Virus record (IMG/VR): IMGVR_UViG_3300031999_001882
Span: 1-64,000 of that record
Origin: a virus
Reading direction: 5' to 3' (one strand)
DNA length: 64,000 nt
Shown here one piece after another: positions 8,860-16,036 of the stretch. The notes under the pieces are model-generated. The model did no database searches, was not told where the DNA came from, and saw nothing but the letters and a program-made list of their open reading frames with translations. The position numbers and the translations under genes were made by a program. Positions within the stretch are counted from its first letter, which is position 1. Each line of letters opens with the position of its first letter.

Positions 8860-9635
8860 CCTTCCACCCAACCCGCCGCCCGCGCATGGCCTCCGCCGCC
8901 ATGCGCTTTGGCTATGGCGCTGACATCCAGCCCGTTCGGATCAGATCGCAGGGACCAAAACTTCTTTCCGCCACACCAATAATAGCAGGCGGAAAATGGA
9001 CGGTCCTTATCCAACACCTCGCCCACTTCGGACAGAACATTGACATAAGAGACGTTGGCGACAAGAATCTTGTGACCGTCCATCTCCTGCTCGACAGCGC
9101 CCTTCACAATCCAGTCCACCATCCGTTGTTTGTACCGAAGCACCGCCCGGCCTTCCAGTTCCAGTTGGACGACGTTGGTGGAAGCCAGCTCGTCCCATGC
9201 CTCCATCGTAAGCGGGAAGCTGGCAATGGCGGCATTGATCTCCCGCGAGTTGGGAAGCGCCCAGCGCCACAAATCCCGGTCCTCGACATAATGCACCAGC
9301 GCCGGAGCCTTCTTACCCGGCTCGAAGTAGTCCCATGCCAAGGTCGCGCCGCTCTTGTTCATGTCGAAGTGACATCCGGGGATGTCCTTGAGCGCGGCCT
9401 CGGCGGTCTTGTGATGGTCATAGACCTCAAAGCTGGCGGCCTGCTCTTTGAGCCGGAGCAATGTCTCCCGGTCAAAAGAGAAGTCAAACATCAGCACGTC
9501 GCGTCCAGCCACATCCGGCGCAGGCTCTCCGTACTGGATGGGCATGATCTCGGCATCCGGCAAATGCTTCTTTGCCAGCCATGCCGCGCACCAGCCGTCC
9601 ATGCAGTCACGATGAAATAGGACCAACTTTTGCAT
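8856..9635 (-). CDS. DHH-family phosphoesterase
   Basis: The 259-residue protein shows DHH superfamily motifs: HRDCMDG (8-14), DFSFD (51-55), YDHHK (72-76) and, in the DHHA1 substrate-binding half, GGGGHARAAG (246-255). Relatives hydrolyse short oligoribonucleotides, pAp or cyclic dinucleotides such as c-di-AMP. The small size fits an NrnA- or oligophosphodiesterase-like enzyme without membrane domains. It may recycle nucleotides or remove a signalling nucleotide. A GGAGGA site lies 6 bases upstream. The start lies inside the end of an inserted HNH gene. Confidence 0.85.
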   Translation of the reverse strand: MQKLVLFHRDCMDGWCAAWLAKKHLPDAEIMPIQYGEPAPDVAGRDVLMFDFSFDRETLLRLKEQAASFEVYDHHKTAEAALKDIPGCHFDMNKSGATLAWDYFEPGKKAPALVHYVEDRDLWRWALPNSREINAAIASFPLTMEAWDELASTNVVQLELEGRAVLRYKQRMVDWIVKGAVEQEMDGHKILVANVSYVNVLSEVGEVLDKDRPFSACYYWCGGKKFWSLRSDPNGLDVSAIAKAHGGGGHARAAGWVEG

Positions 9636-10179
9636 TAAAATTCCTCCATGTAAAACCTCGAACGATTGATGATATATTCCTTTGCGTTGTTCTATATTTT
9701 CTTGAAAGAATCAGTTGCTCGCCACGCTGACCAGAATACTCCCTCCGTATATCTACAACCTGCTTGGCTGTAAGTTTTGATGCCGTCCGGCCCTTAGCAA
9801 TCCTGTCCTCGTTGTTATCGTTCTGAGTTCCAAGCCAAAGATGAGCTGGTCTTACGCACGGCGGATTATCACACCGATGAAGAACGTGCATTCCTTTCGG
9901 AATAAGTCCAAATCTTAACATCCAACTAACACGATGAGCGCGATCAATTTTGCAATCGCCAACATTTAATACACCGTAACCGCACTTATCTCGAAAGCCA
10001 ATCCATTCCCAGCATTGCTCAGTCTTGCGAACGCGACACCAAAAACGATCCTCCAATGATAAGCCAGAAAAATTCTTTACCGCTAAAGGATCGCCATGAC
10101 GAAGCCAGCGAGTATAGTGCTTTTCACACCACCCGCGACTTCTTATCAGCAAACAGCAACTTTCAATGGAACACTTCAT
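9607..10179 (-). CDS. HNH homing-type endonuclease with C-terminal HTH
   Basis: A 190-residue protein. The N-terminal CEKHYTRW has a small zinc-knuckle look. The central HNH core has AHR (81-83) and HRCDNPPCVRPAHL (101-114), the zinc-supported nuclease fold of intron and intergenic homing enzymes. The C-terminus (SKLTAKQVVDIRREYSG, then RNISSIVRG) is a DNA-binding HTH module. It overlaps the DHH start by 29 bases, as expected for a mobile gene inserted between two host genes. The paralogue at 35094-35618 shares the core motif. Confidence 0.85.
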   Translation of the reverse strand: MKCSIESCCLLIRSRGWCEKHYTRWLRHGDPLAVKNFSGLSLEDRFWCRVRKTEQCWEWIGFRDKCGYGVLNVGDCKIDRAHRVSWMLRFGLIPKGMHVLHRCDNPPCVRPAHLWLGTQNDNNEDRIAKGRTASKLTAKQVVDIRREYSGQRGEQLILSRKYRTTQRNISSIVRGFTWRNFNAKVGPISS

Positions 10180-10192
10180 AAAATAAACAAAG

Positions 10193-10214
10193 CCTCGCCC
10201 ATTGATAGGCGAGG
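10193..10214 (-). terminator. hairpin with following T-rich tract
   Basis: A perfect 7-bp stem (CCTCGCC / GGCGAGG) with an 8-base loop, followed on the minus strand by CTTTGTTTATTTT. This fits a rho-independent terminator for the 10258-10512 gene, insulating it from the homing endonuclease. Confidence 0.65.
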
Positions 10215-10257
10215 AAACGCTTATCTTCCGTCGATAAGAACAGACTACTTTTTCCCT

Positions 10258-10512
10258 TTAGGGGTTTTCTTTTTCTTCGCCATCGTCGATCTCCTCATCC
10301 AAATCAATTCCATGCTTCCTCAGCAGATCGCGGATTTCCGCATCGCTGTATTTGCTCTCGCCGCCCGATGCAAACTTTTGATGAAGGTCCGCCAAGACTT
10401 CGAGCTGAGATTGAACCTTGGCGATTTCTTCCTTCAACTGAACGAACAGCGCAACCTTCTCAGCCAAAAGCGTAACGACAATTTGTTCAATGCGACGGGT
10501 TTCGTCAGCCAT
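10258..10512 (-). CDS. small coiled-coil protein, 84 aa
   Basis: Starts MADETRRIEQ at 10512 with GGGAGG 5 bases upstream. Residues 5-50 are helical and probably coiled coil. The rest (YSDAEIRDLLRKHGI) resembles a short helical hairpin, and the tail is acidic. Not recognised further. Confidence 0.7.
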   Translation of the reverse strand: MADETRRIEQIVVTLLAEKVALFVQLKEEIAKVQSQLEVLADLHQKFASGGESKYSDAEIRDLLRKHGIDLDEEIDDGEEKENP

Positions 10513-10560
10513 AACTACCTCCCTATTCACCTAAATTATAGGGATGGTTTTCGTGATTGA

Positions 10561-10869
10561 CTATGACCTCCAAATGAACGCAGGCGTACCCTCGCCCACA
10601 TACGCATCCTCGACGTTGAACGAGAAATACTCCTCGGCTTCCTCGCGGGTCATCTTGTCCCGGTCCATGAGAATGCACACGCATCGGTCTGCGTCATAGC
10701 ACAGCACATGGCTCCGCACGCCGCTCTCCGTCCACATATAGGCCATGCCGAGAACCGCCTCATCAAACCCGTCCGCGATCCTGAACACCGCATCCGGGTA
10801 TCGGTCCATGACCGCTTGGAGCTTAGGATGAAACTTTATCTTTGCCGCCGGGCTTCTTCGTCTCACCAC
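10561..10869 (-). CDS. hypothetical protein, 102 aa
   Basis: A soluble alpha/beta protein of unknown family with an Arg/Lys-rich start and a core of alternating strands (VLGMAYMWTE, HVLCYDAD, CVCILMDRDK). It starts with tandem GTG codons that overlap the end of the Acb2/Tad1-like gene. Confidence 0.6.
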   Translation of the reverse strand: MVRRRSPAAKIKFHPKLQAVMDRYPDAVFRIADGFDEAVLGMAYMWTESGVRSHVLCYDADRCVCILMDRDKMTREEAEEYFSFNVEDAYVGEGTPAFIWRS

Positions 10870-11124
10870 TCAGATCAATCCCTTCAAGGCAATGGCGGCA
10901 TTGGCCGTCATCGTAGCCTCTCGTAAATGTCTGATCGCGGCGCTCTGATCGGCACAGGGCGGCGTGTATTGGTAGATGGTGAAGGCCAGTTCCTTGGCCT
11001 TCTCGCGGATGGCTTTGTAGGCTATTTTTTGAACGTCGTCTGGCGGCTGATAGGTGAAGATGTTGGCGAGCTTTTCCTCAAACGACGGACTCATCTTCTC
11101 CCGACGTGCTGGTTTCGTTTTCAT
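10870..11124 (-). CDS. Acb2/Tad1 hairpin domain protein (putative anti-CBASS/anti-Thoeris sponge)
   Basis: An 84-residue protein. Residues 20-84 follow the pattern of the Acb2/Tad1 hairpin family: FTYQPP, then IREKAKELAFTI, then PPCADQSAAIRHLREA and TANAAIALKG. Members form small helical assemblies that bind cyclic oligonucleotides or cADPR isomers and so block CBASS or Thoeris signalling. The short length, lack of membrane helices and position in an accessory block fit. The start at 11124 has GGAGA 8 bases upstream; ATG 11094 is an alternative. Ligand and activity are inferred from the family only. Confidence 0.7.
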   Translation of the reverse strand: MKTKPARREKMSPSFEEKLANIFTYQPPDDVQKIAYKAIREKAKELAFTIYQYTPPCADQSAAIRHLREATMTANAAIALKGLI

Positions 11125-11359
11125 TTCGGTTCTCCGTTCCATAAACTGCTTTTTCTGTCTCATGCCATATTTTCATTAGCTCTAAATGCTGTTTCTCTGT
11201 CAGGCGCTTGTTGACCTCAAAGGAATCGTCCAGCGACTCCACCAAGGCGATGGTGTCATCATCGTCACAATTATTGATGATGAAACTGAAAACGTCTTGG
11301 TACTCGGTTCCGTCGTCGGCTTCGACAAAAGCCTTCTTCTTTGGCGTAGGACCGCTCAT
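11078..11359 (-). CDS. acidic hypothetical protein, 93 aa
   Basis: Soluble and acidic, with a CDDDD run near residue 31 and a Glu/Asn/Ser-rich tail. The ATG overlaps the stop of the preceding gene in an A-rich stretch, with only a weak AAGAAA ribosome-binding site, so translation is probably coupled. Function unknown. Confidence 0.6.
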   Translation of the reverse strand: MSGPTPKKKAFVEADDGTEYQDVFSFIINNCDDDDTIALVESLDDSFEVNKRLTEKQHLELMKIWHETEKAVYGTENRNENETSTSGEDESVV

Positions 11360-11574
11360 TTTTTTTCTTTTTTTTCTTCTTCTTCTTCTTCTGCAACTTC
11401 GTGCTCAACGACGATGATTGAAGATACAGGACCAGTCAACACTTCGTCATCCTTAGACCTAAAGAAATAACTCGGAACGCCATAAGAATCATCCATACAA
11501 AGCGTGCCGTCCGCTATCTTGTATGTTTTTTTATTCAACAACTCAATTTTTCTTGCATCGGGCATTTTGTTCAT
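11356..11574 (-). CDS. hypothetical protein with Glu/Lys tail, 72 aa
   Basis: Begins with a perfect AGGAGG site 5 bases before the ATG. Residues 1-58 form a small beta-rich domain and the end is a low-complexity run of Glu then Lys. The run comes from a pyrimidine-rich plus-strand tract that could be prone to slippage. Unknown function. Confidence 0.65.
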   Translation of the reverse strand: MNKMPDARKIELLNKKTYKIADGTLCMDDSYGVPSYFFRSKDDEVLTGPVSSIIVVEHEVAEEEEEEKKEKK

Positions 11575-11584
11575 CCAATCCTCC

Positions 11585-11836
11585 TTATTTCCACGGCTGA
11601 CATTCGGGCTTTCGTGACAGCCCTATTCCGTTTTCGTCCAGCATGAAAACGTAGCATCCGTCGTACTTCAAATCTACCACGCGCCCTGTCTCTATGTCCA
11701 CGACGCGCCATTTAGACTTCAAATGATCCTCTGGCATCGGAAGCATCCCAACGGCAGGTTGAGAATGCTTCTCGACCTTCGGGGGTGTCGCGCACCCGGC
11801 CAAGAGCAATACCACGGCAACGATCAGTTTTTTCAT
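11585..11836 (-). CDS. putative lipoprotein, 83 aa
   Basis: Starts MKKLIVAVVLLLAGC: two Lys, a hydrophobic core and lipobox LAGC with the lipidated Cys at 15. The mature part is about 69 residues with two further Cys. A GGGGAGG site lies upstream but can pair into a hairpin at 11837-11881. Spanin-type or exclusion lipoprotein roles are possible. Confidence 0.75.
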   Translation of the reverse strand: MKKLIVAVVLLLAGCATPPKVEKHSQPAVGMLPMPEDHLKSKWRVVDIETGRVVDLKYDGCYVFMLDENGIGLSRKPECQPWK

Positions 11837-11881
11837 AAACACCACCTCCCCTGCAAGACTTAACAGGAGATGACGGTGTTT
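11837..11881 (-). promoter_or_regulatory. leader hairpin covering a ribosome-binding site
   Basis: AAACACC (11837-11843) is complementary to GGTGTTT (11875-11881), and the inner CTCC can pair with the GGAG of the ribosome-binding site of the 11585-11836 lipoprotein gene. It may act as the terminator of the upstream gene, as a translational brake, or both. No U-run follows. Confidence 0.4.
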
Positions 11882-11899
11882 TCAACGCGCCCATTAACA

Positions 11900-12190
11900 T
11901 CACAGCCCTCGGTTTTCGCCCTGAGAAGATTTCACATTCGTGGTTCGCCCGATCTCAAAAACCCGATCCTTCACGCGAGTATAAGCCGACGAAAGATTAC
12001 GATAGTGCTTGCCTGTGCCCTTCCCATACTCATAATCCGACAATGCCTTCTTTGCCTCAGCCGTCGGCTCGAAATAGGCGAAGTACCGATGATTCTTATA
12101 TTCAAAGCGCGTCTGCTGAATGCCAGCGACATCCAGCACGGCCAGCTTGAACATATCCGAAACGCACAACTCCTCCTCTTTGCTTTTCAT
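11900..12190 (-). CDS. DUF5659-like protein
   Basis: A 96-residue protein with the layout of DUF5659 proteins: a start of the type DMFKLAVLDVAG, a YFAYFEP strand, then EAKKALSDYEYG and a closing helix LSSAYTRVKDRVFE. These small proteins recur in phages and bacteria without known function. AGGAG lies 7 bases before the ATG. Confidence 0.65.
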   Translation of the reverse strand: MKSKEEELCVSDMFKLAVLDVAGIQQTRFEYKNHRYFAYFEPTAEAKKALSDYEYGKGTGKHYRNLSSAYTRVKDRVFEIGRTTNVKSSQGENRGL

Positions 12191-12194
12191 GGCG

Positions 12195-12371
12195 TTACTC
12201 CTTGCGTTTAGATTTGCGCTTCGTCTGCTTTAACCGCGCCTTGGCCCTGTGCGCTTCCCAATCCTGCATGGTCTTACCCGGCATTTTCAGAAATCGGGCC
12301 TTCTCGCTTCGCAATTTCCGACGACGAAGCTCCTTGCGCCAGCGTTTCTTTCTCAATCGCTCTTGATCCAT
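12195..12371 (-). CDS. highly basic small protein (58 codons)
   Basis: Starts MDQERLRKKRWRKELRRRKL and stays basic to the end (KRKSKRKE), with about 25 Lys/Arg in 58 residues. An ideal AAGGGAGA site lies 6 bases before the ATG. It probably binds nucleic acid or packs as a long helix. It overlaps the 3' end of the 12274-12645 gene in a different frame by 98 bases. Confidence 0.65.
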   Translation of the reverse strand: MDQERLRKKRWRKELRRRKLRSEKARFLKMPGKTMQDWEAHRAKARLKQTKRKSKRKE

Positions 12372-12645
12372 TATGATCTCCCTTTCGTTTTCTCCAATGT
12401 TTCGCTTTTATAGCCTTGGCGATGGGGTTATACCCATCCAGAATTTTCTGAACCCGGAAGCGATGGCCCCACTTCGAGGTCAAAAACAGAAATTTTTTGG
12501 CGAACATATTGTTGATGACAACCACCACGCCCTCATAGCCCAGATACACACCATCCTTGAGCGGCACGCGCATACCGACCAGAAAGCTCTTACCCGTGGA
12601 CCGCATCTTGATCTGAACCCCGGCATAATCGTCGTAAATGCTCAC
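12274..12645 (-). CDS. hypothetical protein with SH3-like beta core
   Basis: Starting at GTG 12645 (GGAGG 8 bases upstream, GTGA overlap with the previous stop) it encodes 123 residues. The first 75 look like a small beta barrel (VGMRVPLKDGVYLGYEGVVV, KKFLFLTSKWGHRFRV). The remainder is charged and overlaps the 58-codon basic gene, so its tail may be dispensable. Unknown function. Confidence 0.6.
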   Translation of the reverse strand: MSIYDDYAGVQIKMRSTGKSFLVGMRVPLKDGVYLGYEGVVVVINNMFAKKFLFLTSKWGHRFRVQKILDGYNPIAKAIKAKHWRKRKGDHNGSRAIEKETLAQGASSSEIAKREGPISENAG

Positions 12646-12842
12646 GCGCTGACCCTCCACCTTCCCCGCTCCTTCAAGCGGCTGTTTTCTTCACGCAGAC
12701 TGTCCATGATCTTAGACTGATCCTCGATCACCTTAAAAAGAAACGGAATATCCGCCCGAACAATCAATATGGCGGCTTCCTGATTCCCAGCCTTAAACCC
12801 CTCTACGCGAGCTTTGATCTCGTCCATGCGTTCTCGAATCAT
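12642..12842 (-). CDS. small helical protein, 66 aa
   Basis: ATGA overlap with the preceding gene and a GGAGGG site upstream. The product is helical with a short coiled coil near its C-terminus (IEDQSKIMDSLREENSRLKE). Function unknown. Confidence 0.65.
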   Translation of the reverse strand: MIRERMDEIKARVEGFKAGNQEAAILIVRADIPFLFKVIEDQSKIMDSLREENSRLKERGRWRVSA

Positions 12843-13309
12843 GGCTTATCGCCCTCCGGCACGGGGTCATGCGTTTTAGTTTCTTCAATGAGATAATAAA
12901 ATTCCCACTTCCCTTTTTCTTTGTTAAAAATACGCACACGACGAGTAGATTCCCTGACCCACTTCTCAGCCAACCTTTCGCCAAACACGGGCTTGTCGGT
13001 AGCAGGTTTAACGATGCTCTGCCACACCCACGGCAATATCCCGGCCAAAGCCGAGATCACAGCAAAGACGATTCCCCACTTCTTGATATTGTTACGGTTC
13101 TCCTCAGCCAACCCTACCGGATGATCCGGGCCGCCAAAGATCGCTTCGTAGGAATTCTTAGCCGTATCCGCGATCTCGTCCAGCTTCTCCTCATAATGCT
13201 TGAGCCGTTCGTCGATCTTTCCAAAACGCTCGGCGGTGAACAGGTCTATTGCCCGACGACTGGCGCGAACATACTCATCATCCTCATGCGGTTCGTGCTT
13301 ATCTGCCAT
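12839..13309 (-). CDS. membrane protein with N-terminal coiled coil, 156 aa
   Basis: Residues 20-60 are helical, 78-98 are one transmembrane helix (GIVFAVISALAGILPWVWQS), and the remaining 55 residues are polar with a small C-terminal domain. The layout recalls phage XhlA-like or minor holin-associated proteins, but no family was recognised. It lies after a terminator, so it may start its own transcript. Confidence 0.65.
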   Translation of the reverse strand: MADKHEPHEDDEYVRASRRAIDLFTAERFGKIDERLKHYEEKLDEIADTAKNSYEAIFGGPDHPVGLAEENRNNIKKWGIVFAVISALAGILPWVWQSIVKPATDKPVFGERLAEKWVRESTRRVRIFNKEKGKWEFYYLIEETKTHDPVPEGDKP

Positions 13310-13327
13310 AACCGAAGCGCAAAAATA

Positions 13328-13354
13328 CCCGTGCCCCTTGTTGCCGGGCGCGGG
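13328..13354 (-). terminator. GC-rich hairpin terminator
   Basis: CCCGTGCCC (13328-13336) pairs with GGGCGCGGG (13346-13354), nine pairs with one G-T wobble and a 9-base loop. On the minus strand it is followed by TATTTTTG. This fits a rho-independent terminator after the 13400-13831 gene. Confidence 0.7.
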
Positions 13355-13399
13355 TTCGGATGAACTGCAAACTGCAATAACAGCACGACGTTAAATCGC

Positions 13400-13831
13400 T
13401 CATATCCCTAACGCTCCATTACTCTCTTTTCTTGGCTGATAGCTTCCAGCTTGAAACCAGCTCTTATTCTTCTCTTGGGGCGGACAGTAGTCCGGCCTAT
13501 AGATAATCATAACTCCCGGCGATCCTTTGCGAAAGGGGATGAACCGGATTTCGCTGGCATGACCCTCCACATACCGGGTCCACCATCGCGTGCGCGTACT
13601 GGCCTTAACCAGACAGATCACCCGCGCTCCGGCGGCTGTCGCCTCGCACGCCTTCCTGAGCCAGCGCCCGATGCTCTTGCGCGGCGCAATCAGGATCGTG
13701 CGCTTTCCCCAATCCTCCTCCAAGGTTCCGGGTACTGACGGAAACTCAGCCTGTATTTTCTCAACAATGTCATTCGGTACATCCCATTCCGTTCGAGGTT
13801 GCGGCTGTCCTGCTCCCTCTTGGTTTTCCAT
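13400..13831 (-). CDS. degenerate phage N-6-adenine-methyltransferase relative
   Basis: A 143-residue protein resembling the phage DNA N-6-adenine-methyltransferase family (PF05869) in its second half: IGRWLRKACEATAAG, VICLVKASTRTRWWTRYV, SEIRFIPFRKG, MIIYRPD. The catalytic strand that should read like FCNPPYG is ILIAPRKS, so the NPPY motif is gone, and the N-terminal region is shortened. It is probably not an active methylase; it may bind DNA or be decaying. The start at 13831 has a weak ribosome-binding site. Codon use looks normal and there is no internal stop. Confidence 0.6.
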   Translation of the reverse strand: MENQEGAGQPQPRTEWDVPNDIVEKIQAEFPSVPGTLEEDWGKRTILIAPRKSIGRWLRKACEATAAGARVICLVKASTRTRWWTRYVEGHASEIRFIPFRKGSPGVMIIYRPDYCPPQEKNKSWFQAGSYQPRKESNGALGI

Positions 13832-13964
13832 AAGATCACGGCGGAGCCGTCGGTATCAGGCGCGATGCTGGCCGAGCACCGTTCAACAGCCACCATTTGC
13901 CTGTGCACACTTAGGCTAGGCAGTTTCCCATGACGACTCCGCCGCTAAATTCACTCATGCAAAT

Positions 13965-14759
13965 TTATCCAGCGCATACACAATCACATTTCGGGCACAT
14001 TGGCGCAGAGACTTCAAATTCTTCCTTCGTAGCTTTGCACTTACAGCTCTCGCACCACGACTCCAAGACAGGCCCCATCTCCTCAACCGTCGCTGGCTGA
14101 GTGATCGACAACGCATGGTCCCGGTCGCTGTCATAAAGCCAATGTCCGTCACTTAAATAAAATTTCTGCTTGGCTTCGCGCTTGGCCTCGTCAAGCCAAC
14201 CCCAATGAATCAACCGAATGTCCCGGCGCTCCATCCCGTTCTGACTGTCACGGATATAAGCCGGGAGCATCGGTATGTGCATCTTCCCGGCGAACCCGGC
14301 TGGCTGATCCTGATAGCGGAAGAACACTTCTTTGACAGGCGACCAATAACCGTCCGTCCGATACGCCGTCTTAGTCCACATATCCAAGAGCCGGAACCGA
14401 AACCAGTCATAGGAAGAAGCCATCAGCTCATCGGCGTGCTCGCCAAAGCTCTTTTCCAGCTCCTCGTCAGCATCCAGAGCCAACACCCAATCGCCCGGCT
14501 TGCACAGCTCTCTGGTGTAATTCCATTGCGTCACCCGGAACAGGCCCTCGTCCTCCGGGTACATGGGGATCGCATAAGGAGAGTACCGAAACACCACCTT
14601 GGGGAAGCTCCGGCACAGCATCGAAGTCGCTTCGTAGTCGTCGGAGTTGTCGTCCAAGATCATAAACTTCTCGACCGCTCCATAGACGGACTCAATGGCC
14701 CGGCGCAGGTATGGACTCTTGGCCTCGTTCCTGACGATCATCGTGCAGATTATTGCCAT
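13965..14759 (-). CDS. family 2-like glycosyltransferase with zinc-ribbon tail
   Basis: Starts MAIICTMIVRNEA at 14759 with AGGAGG 5 bases upstream. The first 110 residues are a GT-A fold: MIVRNEA, DDNSDD (36-41), and LALDADEE (93-100), whose DAD is the DxD metal and nucleotide-sugar site. It should transfer a sugar to glycan, protein or modified DNA base. The last 30 residues carry CESCKCK and CPKCDCVC, an added zinc ribbon not typical of the family. Acceptor unknown. Confidence 0.8.
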   Translation of the reverse strand: MAIICTMIVRNEAKSPYLRRAIESVYGAVEKFMILDDNSDDYEATSMLCRSFPKVVFRYSPYAIPMYPEDEGLFRVTQWNYTRELCKPGDWVLALDADEELEKSFGEHADELMASSYDWFRFRLLDMWTKTAYRTDGYWSPVKEVFFRYQDQPAGFAGKMHIPMLPAYIRDSQNGMERRDIRLIHWGWLDEAKREAKQKFYLSDGHWLYDSDRDHALSITQPATVEEMGPVLESWCESCKCKATKEEFEVSAPMCPKCDCVCAG

Positions 14760-14782
14760 GAACGCCTCCTGATTTTCTCGCC

Positions 14783-15070
14783 TCAATTATTGTGCTTATG
14801 TCTATGCTCATTGCTACCGCAATGAGGACACGGCACAAGCGAAAAACAAGAAAATTCCTGCATATCCCCATAATCCAACTGTGCTTCATCGACTCCAAAT
14901 ATGGGAATAAAAACAAACTGACCTTCATCTTCTTGTTCTTCGGCAATTTGATGAGCCAAACCAACAGGGATTGCTATTGCCATTTTCCTTCCCTTCGGCA
15001 ATCCATCCAAGCGCGTCCTGATTTGATCCGCCGTCATCGGCTTCGCATCACTCATTGGTTTATCGTTCAT
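14783..15070 (-). CDS. hypothetical protein with C-terminal CPHC motif, 95 aa
   Basis: Start at 15070 (MNDKPMSDAKP) overlaps the end of the preceding gene; a second Met six codons on is possible. The core has strands MAIAIPVGLAHQIAE and QFVFIPIFG, and the C-terminus has CPHCGSNEHRHKH, a Cys/His metal site. Function unknown. Confidence 0.6.
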   Translation of the reverse strand: MNDKPMSDAKPMTADQIRTRLDGLPKGRKMAIAIPVGLAHQIAEEQEDEGQFVFIPIFGVDEAQLDYGDMQEFSCFSLVPCPHCGSNEHRHKHNN

Positions 15071-15620
15071 AGCGAATTTCGTCGAGATATACCGCGAAGC
15101 CATCCGGGTTGCTCGACTGACTGGCCGACCAGCAAAATCCTCCGACAATATGAGCAAGGTTCCTGCTGTCCAAATCCAACGTGAACTTCTGCCACTTGGT
15201 CGTGACTTCCACAGGCCCCATCTCCACGGCATCCGTATCGCCATGCTCGCCCGTGATCCCGCCCATCTTGACGGTATCGAGCACCGCAGACTTATCCGCT
15301 CTGGCCCAGAAGGTCAGCTTCTTATAAGCCGACAGGTCATAGCCGCCAGCGCTCGCGCCCCAATTATTCGCCGGATGTTGCCAATAAACGCCAGCCCATC
15401 CCTGATCGCCCCGTGGGGTGTAAACCAGCTTGATGCAGGTTCCTGCTTTGCAGTTGTCCTTCACAGCATCCTGATAAGAGATGTCCTTCACATCGCCCAT
15501 CCAGCCCGACGGGATGTAGTGATTGAGCTTGCTTCCTTTGTCCTCATAGACGTAAAACTCGCCCGCCGCCCATGCCCTGCCCGTCACCAACAACGCCACA
15601 ATCCACAGGTACTTTTTCAT
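15060..15620 (-). CDS. exported protein with galactose-binding-like domain
   Basis: MKKYLWIVALLVTGRAWA is a signal peptide with a cleavage site after AWA. The mature part is a beta-sandwich of carbohydrate-binding type (YDLSAYKKLTFWARADK, WQKFTLDLDSRNL, FAVYLDEIRYE). It carries Cys pairs that may form disulfides outside the cytoplasm. A phage-encoded secreted sugar-binding protein is unusual and may alter the host surface. AGGAGG precedes the ATG at 15620. Confidence 0.7.
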   Translation of the reverse strand: MKKYLWIVALLVTGRAWAAGEFYVYEDKGSKLNHYIPSGWMGDVKDISYQDAVKDNCKAGTCIKLVYTPRGDQGWAGVYWQHPANNWGASAGGYDLSAYKKLTFWARADKSAVLDTVKMGGITGEHGDTDAVEMGPVEVTTKWQKFTLDLDSRNLAHIVGGFCWSASQSSNPDGFAVYLDEIRYER

Positions 15621-16036
15621 TGCACGGCCTCCTTTTGCTTCTTCCATGCCTCAGCTATTTCCTGACGAAGATCGCCCATTCCGTCATCCCGGCAACACAA
15701 CGTCATCCGGCACTCATAAGGCTTGGCTTCGTGAATCTTGCACCGATCATCCTTCGTCAAAAATACGCACCGTCCACTCTGAAAAGGCCAACCCCACGAA
15801 GCCACGCCGCCGGAGAAATTCCGGCGCGGAAACTCATTCTTGGATTGCTTGAACGGCGACAGAACCTTTATGTCCGACTCACCCGACCACCAATCCCAGA
15901 TCAAATAGATTCGCTGGAACCTCTTGAACGGCATCCCCAGAAATGCCGCCGCCTTCTCTGCCTCGCCGGGCATAAACCAGCCGGGCCGAACCGTGCACGC
16001 CTTGACGCATTTACCGCAACAACAGCCTTCGCTCAT
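15617..16036 (-). CDS. YkgJ-type Cys-cluster protein
   Basis: A 139-residue protein with an N-terminal CCCGKCVKAC cluster and a later CVFLTKDDRCKIHEAKPYEC block. This is the spacing of YkgJ-family proteins thought to bind zinc or an iron-sulfur cluster. The molecular role of the family is unclear. Start and stop overlap both neighbours by 4 bases (ATGA). Confidence 0.7.
   Translation of the reverse strand: MSEGCCCGKCVKACTVRPGWFMPGEAEKAAAFLGMPFKRFQRIYLIWDWWSGESDIKVLSPFKQSKNEFPRRNFSGGVASWGWPFQSGRCVFLTKDDRCKIHEAKPYECRMTLCCRDDGMGDLRQEIAEAWKKQKEAVQ

Noticed and set aside
8689-8871. A 60-codon minus-strand frame opposite the zinc-ribbon micro-gene
   Set aside because: Met/Phe-rich with no ribosome-binding site and starts inside the DHH gene; the plus-strand reading has an ordered CxxC pattern.
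11356-11400. A frameshift site in the A-rich tract ending the 72-aa gene
   Set aside because: The run is interrupted by G and both flanking genes read normally with an ATGA overlap, so no frameshifted product is needed.
13690-13893. An alternative minus-strand frame starting MVAVERCSAS across the adenine-methyltransferase relative
   Set aside because: It lacks a ribosome-binding site and runs inside a frame with recognisable family segments; kept as the shadow frame.
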